From E44-bin32 sp034430615 (GTDB taxonomy: Bacteria; Chloroflexota; Anaerolineae; Anaerolineales; E44-bin32), in the NCBI GenBank assembly GCA_034430615.1, contig DAOUEJ010000102.1, positions 8,744 through 72,743 of the forward strand: DNA of 64,000 nucleotides, given 5' to 3'. Each line of letters begins with the position of its first letter. Positions within the stretch are counted from its first letter, which is position 1. The notes beneath the pieces are model-generated. The model saw only the letters and a list, made by a program, of their open reading frames with translations. It was not told the origin of the DNA and made no database searches. The position numbers were made by a program, and so were the translations under genes. Of this stretch, positions 35,801 to 45,951 are shown one piece after another.

Positions 35801-36391
35801 ACAGTCCTCCGTACTGTTCAAGCCGCAGTCATGATCACGACTCAACCTGGAGTTTCATTTTTATTAAGCGAAGACCCGAAGGTACCTCTGTGATGAAATT
35901 TCTGTCGTCGAGGAGACGACTTTCCCAGCCACAGCGACTTTGGGGCGTGTGGGCGCTCCTCCTCGTGCATGGTGCCGCCTTCACCCATAGTGGCTGGATT
36001 GTAGCAAAACCGCCCCAAGCCTTCAATACGATTAGCCGCCGAGTACCCTAAAACTTGGAAACTTTTAAGATAGCTAAATGTTAAAGGATGCCCAAGCCTC
36101 AATCACTTCTCGTCCGGAATGTGCGCTTCCTCACCAACCCAATCGACCGAATATGCCGTGAGGTTGCTTTACCCATACCCCATATCTTGTGGTACGGAAC
36201 CCGTTATTATCTACCCACCCGCGTTAAACCTTAAAACTTAAAAAGGGAACTGGACGTCGAACAGATCGGCGACTCAGGCGCAAGCCCGATTCTGGAGGCT
36301 TCGCAAGCCCTGATTCTCGCAAAACGAGGTAAAACCATGCGTGTGCGCGTCACGCGTTGTACGCACCTGGACAAAGCACCTATCGATTAGG
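35801..36391. other. Long gene-free gap upstream of dnaA (possible origin region)
   Basis: 591 bases without a convincing gene. The right part (about 36045-36085 and 36195-36250) is AT-rich with runs such as AAACTTGGAAACTTTTAAG and CCTTAAAACTTAAAAAGGG, suitable for an unwinding element. Only degenerate DnaA-box-like 9-mers are seen (reverse complement of TGTGATGAA; TTATCTACC), with no cluster of TTATNCACA. Placement next to dnaA is the main argument for an origin; the gap also must hold the dnaA promoter. Confidence 0.3.
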
Positions 36392-37771
36392 TCAGGATTT
36401 GCTGAACAACGCGTGCTGGGCTTCACCGATCGAACGGACCTGCTCGAGTTGGATCCCGGAAACTTTTCCTGGAATACCGCGCAGGCTCCTGGGGATAAAG
36501 GCGCGCTTGAACCCGAGTTTGGCCGCTTCCATGAGGCGCGGCTCGATCTGCGGCACTGCCCTGATTTCGCCTGATAGACCAATCTCACCGATCATGACCG
36601 CTTCGGCTGGGAGAGGTTGGTCCAGCATGGATGACACGATCGCCATCGCCATCGCAAGATCCGCAGCCGGCTCCCCGACTCGCAATCCACCGACGATGTT
36701 GATGAAGATGTCCTGGTCATCCAACCTGAGGCCAGCCCGGCGGGTGAGCACGGCTACGGTCAGCAGCAAACGATTGAAGTCGACGCCGTTCGCCGTCCGG
36801 CGCGGGTTGCCGAACCCACTACGGCTGGTCAACCCCTGCACCTCCACCAGTAACGGCCGGGTGCCTTCCATGGTCACCGCTACCGCAGAGCCAGGCGCGT
36901 TTACGACCCGCTCGGCCAGGAAAGCTTCGGAGGGATTAAGGACCTCGATCATCCCTTCCGAGCCCATCTCGAATACACCCACTTCCGTCGTTGCCCCAAA
37001 CCGGTTTTTAACCGACCGAAGCAGTCGGTAGACATGATAAGGATCACCCTCCAGATAGAGCACCGTGTCAACGATATGCTCCATCACACGCGGACCCGCA
37101 ATAGCGCCTTCCTTGGTGACATGTCCCACGAGGAAGACCGCAGTTCCAGTGCTCTTGGCCAGCGTCTGCAGGCGCGCCGTGCATTCACGCACCTGCGTGA
37201 TCGAACCAGCACTCGAATCGAAGCTGGAGAGCTGCAGAGTCTGGATCGAATCGGCGATCACCACACCCGGCTCTACGGCTTCGATTTGCGCCAGGATGAG
37301 GTCCAGGTCAGTCTCAGCCAAGACGTAGAGGGCCTCAGGTAATTCCTGCTCCGGTTGCAGGCGCTGTGCACGCGCCTTGATTTGCGGTTCGGATTCTTCC
37401 CCCGAGACGTACAGCACCCGTACACTTGACGCCATCTGGGTCGCCATCTGTAACAGGAGCGTCGATTTGCCTATCCCGGGATCACCTCCGATCAGTATCA
37501 CAGATCCTGGCGTGATGCCCCCTCCCAGCACCCGAGCAAACTCGGCGATCGGCAGGTGCAGGCGATCGGCAGCATCTCCCTGCACCAGAGATAGGGGAAT
37601 AGCCCGCGCTGTCCCAGACAGACCTACCTTTCGGGCGGCCCGGGTTGGGGGGGAGACGACTTCCTGGACCATACTGCTCCAGGCGCCGCACTGGGGGCAA
37701 CGCCCGAGTGCTTTTGGAGCCGTCCTTCCACACTGTTGGCAAACGTATTGGGTTTGGACTTTAGCCACCAT
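36392..37771 (-). CDS. radA: DNA repair protein RadA (Sms)
   Basis: RecA-like ATPase that drives branch migration in recombination. 459 residues. The N-terminal zinc finger CQQCG...CPQCGAW, Walker A GGDPGIGKSTLLLQ, the RadA-specific KNRFG motif (about residue 253) and a C-terminal Lon-protease-like domain (GGLRVGEPAADLAMAMAI) are all present. The ATG at 37771 follows GGAGG. The clpC terminator separates it from clpC on its right. Confidence 0.95.
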   Translation of the reverse strand: MVAKVQTQYVCQQCGRTAPKALGRCPQCGAWSSMVQEVVSPPTRAARKVGLSGTARAIPLSLVQGDAADRLHLPIAEFARVLGGGITPGSVILIGGDPGIGKSTLLLQMATQMASSVRVLYVSGEESEPQIKARAQRLQPEQELPEALYVLAETDLDLILAQIEAVEPGVVIADSIQTLQLSSFDSSAGSITQVRECTARLQTLAKSTGTAVFLVGHVTKEGAIAGPRVMEHIVDTVLYLEGDPYHVYRLLRSVKNRFGATTEVGVFEMGSEGMIEVLNPSEAFLAERVVNAPGSAVAVTMEGTRPLLVEVQGLTSRSGFGNPRRTANGVDFNRLLLTVAVLTRRAGLRLDDQDIFINIVGGLRVGEPAADLAMAMAIVSSMLDQPLPAEAVMIGEIGLSGEIRAVPQIEPRLMEAAKLGFKRAFIPRSLRGIPGKVSGIQLEQVRSIGEAQHALFSKS

Positions 37772-37817
37772 GCCTCCGGGGAGGATTATACAGCGCCAGC
37801 CGGTGAGTCAAAACAAA

Positions 37818-37845
37818 AACCCGACACCGGCTGCGGTGTCGGGTT
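37818..37845 (-). terminator. Rho-independent terminator of clpC
   Basis: 12-bp perfect inverted repeat (AACCCGACACCG / CGGTGTCGGGTT) with a 4-nt loop; on the minus strand it runs into TTTTTGTTTTG. Located 20 bases downstream of the clpC stop. Confidence 0.92.
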
Positions 37846-37865
37846 CTGCTTTGCGCTGATATAGA

Positions 37866-40358
37866 TCAGGAGGCAGGTACCGCTTCGTGCGTCTCGTCCT
37901 CGGGCTCCTGCTCGCTTAGAACCAGGGTGATCTCATCATCCACCAGATCGACCTGGACATGATCGCCAGCTTTGAATTTACCTGAGAGCAGATCGTCGGA
38001 GAGTTGATCCTCGACCTGGCTTTGGATCACCCGGCGCAGCGGTCGTGCGCCCATATCCGGGTCATATCCGAGATCGGCCAACTTGAGTCGAGCCGCTTCG
38101 CTCGCCGTGAGGATGATCTCGTGGTCGCTGAGCCTATCAGAAACCTTGCCCAACTCCAGATCCACGATCCGGGTGATCTGTTCCTTTGTCAGCGCGTGGA
38201 AGACCATGATTGAATCGACCCTATTCAGGAACTCAGGACGGAACACCTTTTTCAGCGCCTCCGTGAGCTTCTTGTGCATTTCATCGTAGACCAGGCGCTC
38301 TTCCAGTACATCGTCTGCTGGCAGGTCAAATCCAAGCTGGGTCTGGCGCTTGATTAGATCCGCGCCCACATTGGAGGTCATTACGATGATGGCGTTCCGG
38401 AAATCAACTTTCCTGCCGCGCGCATCCGAGAGTTGGCCTTCCTCCATGATCTGAAGCAGCATATTATGCGCTTCAGGATGGGCTTTCTCGACCTCGTCGA
38501 ACACAACGATCGAGTAAGGCCGGCGGCGGATGGCCTCCGTCAACTGCCCAGCATCCTCGTAGCCGACATAGCCAGGAGGGGCTCCTACCAGCCGGCTCAC
38601 CGAATGGCGCTCCATCAACTCCGACATGTCGATCTGGATCAAGGCATCCTCTGACCCGAACATGAACTCAGCCAGTGCCTTGGTGAGCTCGGTTTTTCCA
38701 ACGCCGGTCGGCCCCAGAAATATAAATGAACCAATCGGGCGCTTTGGATCCTTCAGCCCTGCCCGCGACCTGCGCACAGCCTTGGAGATGGCATTGATCG
38801 CTTCATCCTGTCCGATGATATGTTCGTGCAGCGCCTCTTCCATCTGCAGCAAACGCGTGGATTCGGCTTCGGCAATCTGCATCACCGGTACCCCGGTCCA
38901 CATCGAGACTACCTCGGCGATATCGTGCTCGGTTACGCGGGGACTGCTCTCGCTTCGATCCCACGCCCCGCGCAGGAGTTCGAGTTGCTCTTCCAATTGC
39001 GCTTCATGCTGAACAAGCTCCTGGGCATCATCGTAACGCGACTCGTCCAGGGCAAGAGCATGTGCTTCGCGGGTCTTACGCAGCTGGCCGATAATTTCAC
39101 GTAATGAAACGGCTTCCGGACTCTTATACATCCGGACCCGCGAAGCTGATTCATCGATGAGATCGATCGCCTTGTCAGGCAGGAATCGATCGGTGACATA
39201 ACGAGCAGAGAGGTAGGCAGCCGACTCGAGAGCTTCATCCGTGATGTGCAGCTTGTGGTGCTCTTCGTACGGGCGGCGCACCCCGCGCAGGATATCGATC
39301 GTCTCTTCGATCGAAGGTTCTTCAACCATCACCGGTTGGAAGCGCCGCTCGAGGGCAGCATCATTTTCAATATGTTTGCGGTACTCATCCAGGGTTGTAG
39401 CGCCGATCACCTGCAGTTCACCCCTGGAGAGGGCAGGCTTGAGGATGTTGGCGGCGTCGACCGAAGATCCAGCCGAGCCAGCTCCAACGAGCATGTGAAC
39501 TTCGTCGATGAAAAGAATTGCCTCCGACGACTTGAGCTCGTCAATGACCCGCTTCAAGCGCTCTTCGAACTGGCCACGATACATCGTTCCGGCGACCAGT
39601 GAGCCGACATCAAGCTGCAGGACCCGTTTACCGATCAACGGACCTGGTGTTTCCCCGGCGATAATCCGCTGTGCGAGGCCCTCGACGATAGCTGTCTTGC
39701 CAACGCCTGGCTCCCCGATCAGTGCCGGGTTGTTTTTTGTTCGCCGGGCGAGGATCTGGATCACGCGCTCGATTTCCATCTCACGCCCGATCACTGGATC
39801 TAATTTGTTTTCTTCAGCCAATGCCGTCAAATCGGTCGCCAGCTGGTCAACCAGTGGTGTTTTGGGCTGGTCTTTCCGCTGGCTTGTGCTGGATTTCTGA
39901 GCCATCCGCCGCGTGGGGCTCTCTTGCAAAACCCGGCGGGTCTGACGGCGGACTTGTTCGGGTGTGATCCCGAGGCGGCGCAGAACATCAACGCCGACCC
40001 CTTCGTTCTGTCGAACGAGCCCCAACAACAGGTGCTCGGTGCCTATGTAGTGATTCCCCAACTGGCGCGCTTCTTCGATCGCCAACTGGAGCACCTGCTC
40101 AGTGGCCGGGGCAAGTTCAATGCGCCCCCCGGTGTGCCTCCCGACCCCCGTTAGGCGCTCAACCATCTCTTTCACCCGGGCTGGATCGAGGGCGAGCTCG
40201 CGCAGGACACGCCCGGCGACACCCGCCTCTTCACGAACTAACCCAAGCAGGAGGTGTTCTGTACCAATGTAATTGTGATGCAACCGCTCCGCCTCTTCGT
40301 GTGCAAGACTTAGCACACGGCGAGCACGCTGCGTAAAGCGTTCCATCTTATCGGCCAC
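37866..40358 (-). CDS. clpC: ClpC-type AAA+ unfoldase
   Basis: 830 residues. The double Clp N-domain at the N-terminus has two IGTEHLLLGLVR repeats. The first AAA+ module contains GEPGVGKTAIVEG and a UVR-like segment lies in the middle region (about 420-470), followed by GPTGVGKTELTKA in the second module. These identify ClpC rather than ClpA or ClpB. It unfolds substrates for ClpP. The start is GTG 40358 with GGAGGATC upstream. The usual Firmicutes partners ctsR, mcsA and mcsB are absent from the neighbourhood, so regulation must differ. Confidence 0.94.
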   Translation of the reverse strand: MADKMERFTQRARRVLSLAHEEAERLHHNYIGTEHLLLGLVREEAGVAGRVLRELALDPARVKEMVERLTGVGRHTGGRIELAPATEQVLQLAIEEARQLGNHYIGTEHLLLGLVRQNEGVGVDVLRRLGITPEQVRRQTRRVLQESPTRRMAQKSSTSQRKDQPKTPLVDQLATDLTALAEENKLDPVIGREMEIERVIQILARRTKNNPALIGEPGVGKTAIVEGLAQRIIAGETPGPLIGKRVLQLDVGSLVAGTMYRGQFEERLKRVIDELKSSEAILFIDEVHMLVGAGSAGSSVDAANILKPALSRGELQVIGATTLDEYRKHIENDAALERRFQPVMVEEPSIEETIDILRGVRRPYEEHHKLHITDEALESAAYLSARYVTDRFLPDKAIDLIDESASRVRMYKSPEAVSLREIIGQLRKTREAHALALDESRYDDAQELVQHEAQLEEQLELLRGAWDRSESSPRVTEHDIAEVVSMWTGVPVMQIAEAESTRLLQMEEALHEHIIGQDEAINAISKAVRRSRAGLKDPKRPIGSFIFLGPTGVGKTELTKALAEFMFGSEDALIQIDMSELMERHSVSRLVGAPPGYVGYEDAGQLTEAIRRRPYSIVVFDEVEKAHPEAHNMLLQIMEEGQLSDARGRKVDFRNAIIVMTSNVGADLIKRQTQLGFDLPADDVLEERLVYDEMHKKLTEALKKVFRPEFLNRVDSIMVFHALTKEQITRIVDLELGKVSDRLSDHEIILTASEAARLKLADLGYDPDMGARPLRRVIQSQVEDQLSDDLLSGKFKAGDHVQVDLVDDEITLVLSEQEPEDETHEAVPAS

Positions 40359-40471
40359 CGCTGATCCTCCACACCATTTCGCCTAAATCCTCCTGATTGA
40401 ATCCTATTCTACCAAATAAACTTCAACCACCTCGGAAAGTAGGATTTAATTCCCCCGTTGGCAAAATCAAA

Positions 40472-40500
40472 ATCCGGGCGCACACTGGGTACGCCCGGAT
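40472..40500 (-). terminator. Terminator of rpsA
   Basis: 9-bp inverted repeat ATCCGGGCG / CGCCCGGAT with an 11-nt loop; the minus strand continues with TTTTGATTTTGCC. Lies about 50 bases after the rpsA stop. Confidence 0.85.
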
Positions 40501-40552
40501 GATTTCTCTCACGCTGACCTGCGGTGATCCCCCAGGTTAGTTGCGAGGCATT

Positions 40553-42091
40553 CTACTCCTCGTCCGCATTAACCTCTTCGATCATTTCTTCGGGCTCGGA
40601 GTCGACCTCGATTTCCAGCTCCGCTTCGGCCTCTGGAAGCTCTGCGTCCTGGGTATCATCGACGGCCATTTCGACCTCGATCTCTTCCTCTTCCAGGTCT
40701 GGCGCGACCGCTTCGTCGGTTGATTCCAGTTCAGCTTCAACCTGTGCCGATGCCTCTTCTGACTCAGCAACATCCTCGGCCTCAGCTACCGGCGGCAGAT
40801 CCGGGATATCGCCTTCCAGATCGGCATCGAAATCCTCGACCGGGACCGGTGGCTCGGGCTGGCTCTCTTGCTCCGCGCCGGCTTCCATGCCCTGCATGGC
40901 TGTCTGCCAATCAACATCGGTAAACTCGGCCGAATCGACCTGTTTCAGGCTCAACCCGAGCCGGCGGCGTTCGCGATCGATCTTGATCAAGCGCAAGGTG
41001 AGCGTTTGATCCTCGCTGACGACCTCACGCGGATGCTCGATCCGTTGATCGGAAAGCTCGGAAATATGGATCAGGCCTTCGATCTCGTAGTCTTCGATAT
41101 CCTTGATCGTGGCGAAGGCACCGAACTTTGTAAGTTTGGTAATCGTGCCTTCAATTAATTGCCCTTCCTGGAAGGAATCCAGTATCTCATCCCAGGGGTT
41201 CGACTCGAGCTCGCGCAGGGAAAGGCTGATGCGCTTCTGTTCTGGATCCACGCTGAGCACTTTCACATCGATCTCCTGACCCACTTTGAGGACATCCTTC
41301 GGGTGGGCGACCCGCTTCCAGGAGAGTTCAGAAATGTGTACCAGGCCGTCGGCGCCGCCGATGTCGACGAAAGCACCGAAATCGGCCAGGCTGATCACCG
41401 TGCCTGTCCGTGTTTCACCGGGTTTGAGCTCCGAAATTAGACGTTCCTTCAGCGCGTCACGCGATTCGCGCGCGGCAGCCCGTTCGGAAAGGATCAAACG
41501 GTTGCGCCGCCGGTCGACTTCGATCACCTTGGCGATGATTGGCTCACCGGCCATCTTGCCCCAACGCTGGTCCGGGGTTTCGCCTTCCGCCCTTCGGCGG
41601 CGGGCGAGGCTGACCTGTGAGGCGGGGATAAACCCGCGCAAATGACCAAACTTGACGATCAAGCCGCCCTTGTTATAGCCCGAGATAAGGCCTTCGTAGG
41701 GCTCGCTCGATTCGAGCAGTTCTTCGGCTTCCTGCCATTCGTTCTCTTCTTCTGCGCGCGAAATGGAGAGCAGGAGCGTGCCATCACGGTCGGCCGAGCG
41801 AATAACATAGACGTTAATCTCGGAGCCCACCACGAGTTCTGCTTTCTGCTCATCGGTGAGTTGCTCGAGTTCGCGGCTGGAAATCAGCCCTTCTGATTTG
41901 GCGCCGATATCTACCAGCACGTCACTCTCTGTCACGCGTGCGATGGTGCCGGTGCGAATTTCTCCCCGGCGTGGTGTTTCTAAATCGTAGGCCTCTGCTT
42001 CAAGCAGGGCGTCCATCGGGTGTTCTTCAGGCTCGACGTTTCCTACGCCATGCATGATTTCTTCCCCGATGAGCTCGTCGTTTCGGTCCAT
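40553..42091 (-). CDS. rpsA: Ribosomal protein S1 homologue
   Basis: 512 residues with four S1 RNA-binding domains: about 42-115 (GTIARVTESDVLVDIGAKSEG), 130-200, 216-285 (GTVISLADFGAFVDIGGADG) and 302-375 (GTITKLTKFGAFATI). The C-terminal ~110 residues are strongly acidic (many Glu/Asp, few basic residues) and look disordered. Four-domain S1 is common outside Proteobacteria. A strong promoter is found upstream. Domain 1 is the most divergent, as usual for the ribosome-binding part. Confidence 0.93.
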   Translation of the reverse strand: MDRNDELIGEEIMHGVGNVEPEEHPMDALLEAEAYDLETPRRGEIRTGTIARVTESDVLVDIGAKSEGLISSRELEQLTDEQKAELVVGSEINVYVIRSADRDGTLLLSISRAEEENEWQEAEELLESSEPYEGLISGYNKGGLIVKFGHLRGFIPASQVSLARRRRAEGETPDQRWGKMAGEPIIAKVIEVDRRRNRLILSERAAARESRDALKERLISELKPGETRTGTVISLADFGAFVDIGGADGLVHISELSWKRVAHPKDVLKVGQEIDVKVLSVDPEQKRISLSLRELESNPWDEILDSFQEGQLIEGTITKLTKFGAFATIKDIEDYEIEGLIHISELSDQRIEHPREVVSEDQTLTLRLIKIDRERRRLGLSLKQVDSAEFTDVDWQTAMQGMEAGAEQESQPEPPVPVEDFDADLEGDIPDLPPVAEAEDVAESEEASAQVEAELESTDEAVAPDLEEEEIEVEMAVDDTQDAELPEAEAELEIEVDSEPEEMIEEVNADEE

Positions 42092-42126
42092 AAATAATCT
42101 GCTCTCCGTCCTTAAGATTGAAGGGC

Positions 42127-42155
42127 ATTATAAGAGCCTTTGCCGGGGTTGTAAA
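42127..42155 (-). promoter_or_regulatory. Promoter of rpsA
   Basis: On the minus strand TTTACA (42155-42150), a 17-bp spacer and a perfect TATAAT (42132-42127), about 35 bases upstream of the rpsA ATG. Confidence 0.75.
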
Positions 42156-42187
42156 CCTCTGAGCTGGGATGGCATGGTGGATGGGGG

Positions 42188-42193
42188 TATAAT
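42188..42193 (+). promoter_or_regulatory. Probable -10 box of chlD
   Basis: TATAAT 21 bases upstream of the TTG start, followed by AGGAG for ribosome binding. No convincing -35 box. Confidence 0.45.
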
Positions 42194-42214
42194 CCCGCCC
42201 GATAGGAGATACCT

Positions 42215-44292
42215 TTGGCCACTGTTTACCCCTTCAGTGCTATCGTTGGCCAGGACCGGATGCGGCGTGCGTTGATACTGAACGCCGTCAACCCGCGCAT
42301 CGGCGGGGTCCTCATTCGCGGCGAACGCGGAACCGCCAAATCGACCGCCGCGCGCGGCCTGGCCGCCTTGCTTCCGGAAGTCGAGGTCGTAGCCGACTGC
42401 CGTTTCGGGTGCGACCCAGCGAAGCCCACCCAATACTGCACCGAATGCAAGGAGCGCATCGAGCGGGGTGAAACCCTTCCGGTGGAAATCCGCACAACTT
42501 CATTTGTGGACCTACCGGTATCGGCCACTGAAGATCGCGTCGTCGGTACGCTGGATATCGAACGCGCCATCAAAGAAGGCGAGCGTCATTTCGAGCCCGG
42601 CGTTCTCGCTGCAGCGAACCGCGGTTTGTTATACATCGACGAAGTCAATCTGTTAGATGACCACGTCGTTGACCTACTCCTCGATTCGGCTGCGCTTGGA
42701 ATGAACATCGTTGAACGGGAAGGGATTTCCTTCAGCCATCCTTCTCGCTACATCCTTGTGGGCACAATGAACCCCGAGGAAGGCGATTTGCGCCCACAGC
42801 TCCTGGATCGTTTTGCGCTTTCGGTCGAGATCCACGGCCTGCATCAGGCGCAGGACCGGGTCGCTATTATGGAGCGCAACCTGGCCTTCGAAGCGGATCC
42901 TGTTGCCTTCCGAGAACAATGGCTCGAGCACGAACTTTCGCTTTCGAATGAAATCGAAGCTGCCCGGGAGATACTCGGGGGTGTCCGCTACAGCAAGCAG
43001 GATCTCCTCTCCATTGCTGCACTGACCTCCTCTATGCACGTGGACGGCCACCGGGCGGACCTGGTGATCCTCAAAGCTGCCCGAGCGCACGCTGCCTTTG
43101 AAGGGCGGGACAGTATCAGCCAGCGTGATATCGCTCTCGCCGCAGAGCTGGCACTCCCGCATCGCATCCGGCGTGGCCCATTCCAGCAGGTCGAGGTGCA
43201 TATCGATGACCTGCAGTCCCGCATCGAACAATTCCAATCCGACTTCGAAGGGGGCGAGCAGCTAAGCGAACCCGACTCCGGCGAAGAGGATCCCCAGGCT
43301 AAAAAAAAAGGCCCCAAACCCGCCTAGCGCAGGATGAAAGCGAAGAAGGCGAAGAACGCGGCATTGTCGAGCCGACCCGGCAGGCCGTCAACGAATCCTT
43401 GAACGCCCGTTGGTGGGAGGGCGGAGACAAGGTCCGGGTCGGGAAATCCTTTGTCCCCAGGCGCATCGAAGGCCAGATCGATCGCCTCACCCGGCGCCAG
43501 TCCGGCCGGCGCACCCGCACCCGCTCAGACCAGAAGCGTGGCCGTTACATCCAGGCCCGGCCTGCCTACGAACGAACGAGTGATATCGCCTTCGATGCAA
43601 CCATCCGCGCTGCTGCCCCGCACCAGCGCGAGCGCGAGGAGCAGCGCAAGCGGGTTTCGTTTGCCATTTTACCAACCGACCTGCAGCGCAAGGTCCGGGT
43701 TCGCAAGGCAGCCAACCTGGTGCTGTTTGTCGTCGACGCCTCCTGGTCCATGGCTGTCGCTGAACGCATGTCGGCGACCAAAGGCGCGATTCTCTCCTTG
43801 CTCACCGATGCCTACCAGCGCCGAGATCGGGTGGGTTTAATCGTATTCCAGAAAGATCGTGCTATTACGATCCTGCCTCCGACGAACTCAGTTCAACTTG
43901 CTCAACGCGCTCTTGTGGACATCCCGGTAGGCGGGAAGACCCCGCTTTCGGCTGGGTTGAGCCTGGCCTATGAAATCTTCCGTAAGGAACGGTTGATCCA
44001 TCCCGACGTCCTGCCGCTGATGATCCTTCTCACCGATGGCGCCGGGAATGTTGCCATGGGAGCCCAACCCCCACAGGAAGAAGCTCATCGCATCGCCGAC
44101 CAGATCCGCGAGGCGAAGATCCGCGCGGTCGTGATCAACATGGAGCACGCCGCCTTCGATCAGGGCCTGGCGCAGAATCTGGCTGACCGCCTGGGTGGGG
44201 CCTGCTATACCCTGCAAGAACTGCGTGCCGAACATCTCTATCAGGCCGTTCGGCAGGAACTCGATGAGGGTCTGGCAAACACTTCGTCGTGA
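42215..44292 (+). CDS. chlD: ChlD-type chelatase subunit expressed through a -1 frameshift
   Basis: Zero frame: TTG 42215 (AGGAG upstream) to TAG 43327 gives 370 residues of AAA+ ATPase of the ChlI/BchI kind (GERGTAKSTAARGLAALLPE, LLYIDEVNLLDDHVVDLLLDSA). After nine consecutive A at 43301-43309 the -1 frame is open without a stop from 43303 to 44292 and encodes an acidic linker (DESEEGEERG) and a VWA domain with MIDAS residues VDASWSM and LTDGAGN. A -1 slip on A_AAA_AAA joins them into a 692-residue ChlD; without it a ChlI-size protein results. Programmed frameshifting in chlD genes is known from other bacteria and yields both chelatase subunits. No large subunit (CobN/ChlH) is nearby. The metal (Mg or Co) is open; cobalt is more likely without other chlorophyll genes. 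Confidence 0.88.
43301..43310 (+). promoter_or_regulatory. Slippery site (A9-G) for -1 frameshift
   Basis: Nine A followed by G, in zero frame GCT AAA AAA AAA GGC. Zero-frame stop TAG follows at 43325; the -1 frame has a stop at 43300, just before the run, so the switch must happen within or just after the A run. GC-rich sequence downstream may form structure. Confidence 0.75.
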
Positions 44293-44565
44293 CCTCTTGC
44301 TCTCTACTTGCCTCTTGCCAAACCCATGCGCCAAGTTGCAACCCTGCAATCACAGCCAGTTGTGAAGGGATCTGGAGTGCCGTGAATTTGCCGCCCGTAA
44401 GCAGCTTCGCGGCTTGATGCTCTTCACCAGTTGGACCTCAATAAATTCAGGTAGCACAATCAGCAGGGACCTGCAAAATCATTCGAGCATGACCTCGTGG
44501 GGAGTGTTGATGAGGTGGCTAGGGTGATTGTGGAATTGAAAGCAGTAAGAACGTTTCGTCCTTGC
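44293..44565. other. Gap between convergent genes
   Basis: 273 bases between chlD and the exonuclease-like gene. No gene, hairpin terminator or repeat was recognised. Confidence 0.5.
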
Positions 44566-45819
44566 TCATTCCGCGTCGAGCTTACGGTTGAGACGCCGTA
44601 GTCTATGCTCGATCGCCTCCCACATTTGGTCCCGCCGCCAGGTTGCAGGCCAGTGGCTCAGGCACAGCAGTGCGCTGTCCGCCCACTCGCGCGCCCGGCC
44701 CAGATCCGTGTTGTGCCACTCAAAATACTTGGCAAGCTCGATGCATGGTGAAGGATCATCCGGCGCCAGCTCATTCCATAGCATCCAATGAGTAACGGCT
44801 TCCTCGCGCCGGTCCTTGCGTTTGAGGTATGCGCTGAAATGTCGCAGGGCATCGATCCGGAATTCTGTTTTTTTCGCCCCCAAGGCCGCCCGGAATGCCG
44901 CTTCCGCAGAGTTCGACCGACCACGTTCCTGCTGCCAGCGTGCAACCCCAAGCGCCTCCGAGCCGGATAAATCCGAGATTCCGTCCGGCCGATGACGCTT
45001 CAGGATTTCTCCCGTTAGTGAGACCAGGCTGAGGATGTCCAACGCGTTGTGGTAGACCACGCGCTGCATCTCAGCCGCATCCCCCGTCCGCAGGTAATCA
45101 ACATACATCCCGGGGATCAGTGCTCCAGGCACATCCTGCTCGGAGCGTTGGACGCCGAGCACTTCTCTCTCGAGCGTACCTAAGCGACAATCGCTGAGTG
45201 CGCTGCGCCACAGGCGGCGAGCCGGGTAGAGCAGGTCGAGATGAGGCCAGGAATTCAAACCGGAAGAAGCGCGCATGCCCAACTGGAAGCGCATATCGAG
45301 CAGCGGGATATCAAAGTTGCGCCCATTAAAAGTGACAAAGGCCCGGCCCTCGTCCAGTTTTGCCTGGAGGGCTTCGAGCATCGCTTGTTCCTGTGCGGGA
45401 TCACGCAGGAAGAACTGATGTAGCAGGAATCCGTCCTGCTTGAATTGCCCGATCCCAACCAGGAACACAACCGTACCAGCCCCACCAGCCAGCCCGGTGG
45501 TTTCTGTATCTACAAACAGGAGTTCGCTGCGATCGACAGTATTGAGCGAGGCGTCACGGGCGACATCTGCCGCGAGCTCAGCCTCGAATTCGAAAGTATC
45601 AACGAGGGAGACTTTCCCATGTTTGTGATTGGCGGTGTAGATCTCTTCAATCAAGTATGCCGGACCGGATGATGTTTGGACTGGTTTACCCAACTGGCGG
45701 CCTTCACTGGAAATGGGAAGCAGGGGAGCTTCGTTAGGCGCAGCTTGCCTTCTACCTCCCAGCCGGCGCAAGCGTTGGTGCAGACGCTTGGTTCTATCCT
45801 GGTCGCCAGTCTCGGACAT
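44566..45819 (-). CDS. RNase H-fold exonuclease (YprB-like)
   Basis: 417 residues. The DEDD-type 3'-5' exonuclease core lies in about 95-270: FVDTETTGLAGGAGTVVFLVG (motif with two acidic ligands), FVTFNGRNFDIPLL and YHNALDILSL (later acidic ligand). This matches RNase_H_2/YprB proteins. The C-terminal ~140 residues are helical and TPR-like (WQQERGRSNSAEAAFRAAL). In other genomes YprB-like genes often neighbour a YprA helicase; none is here. The ATG at 45819 has a weak ribosome-binding site. Confidence 0.82.
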   Translation of the reverse strand: MSETGDQDRTKRLHQRLRRLGGRRQAAPNEAPLLPISSEGRQLGKPVQTSSGPAYLIEEIYTANHKHGKVSLVDTFEFEAELAADVARDASLNTVDRSELLFVDTETTGLAGGAGTVVFLVGIGQFKQDGFLLHQFFLRDPAQEQAMLEALQAKLDEGRAFVTFNGRNFDIPLLDMRFQLGMRASSGLNSWPHLDLLYPARRLWRSALSDCRLGTLEREVLGVQRSEQDVPGALIPGMYVDYLRTGDAAEMQRVVYHNALDILSLVSLTGEILKRHRPDGISDLSGSEALGVARWQQERGRSNSAEAAFRAALGAKKTEFRIDALRHFSAYLKRKDRREEAVTHWMLWNELAPDDPSPCIELAKYFEWHNTDLGRAREWADSALLCLSHWPATWRRDQMWEAIEHRLRRLNRKLDAE

Positions 45820-45951
45820 GCCTGGTTCGCCCTACTCTTCCATCCAATTGATCTGGACAAATGTGTGGAATATCGGCCGATAACTTTGCTTATGAAGAAA
45901 GTCACGCGCCCCCAATGACCTTCAACATTACCCGGGTTTCGCGCCTGCAAG

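Noticed and set aside
36357..37031. 224-codon plus-strand frame opposite radA
   Set aside because: Fully antisense to a well-supported radA; composition (Ser/Arg/Pro-rich) is that of a shadow frame.
37866..40358. ClpC as a CtsR/McsB-regulated operon
   Set aside because: No ctsR, mcsA or mcsB gene and no CtsR-type heptad repeats upstream were seen.
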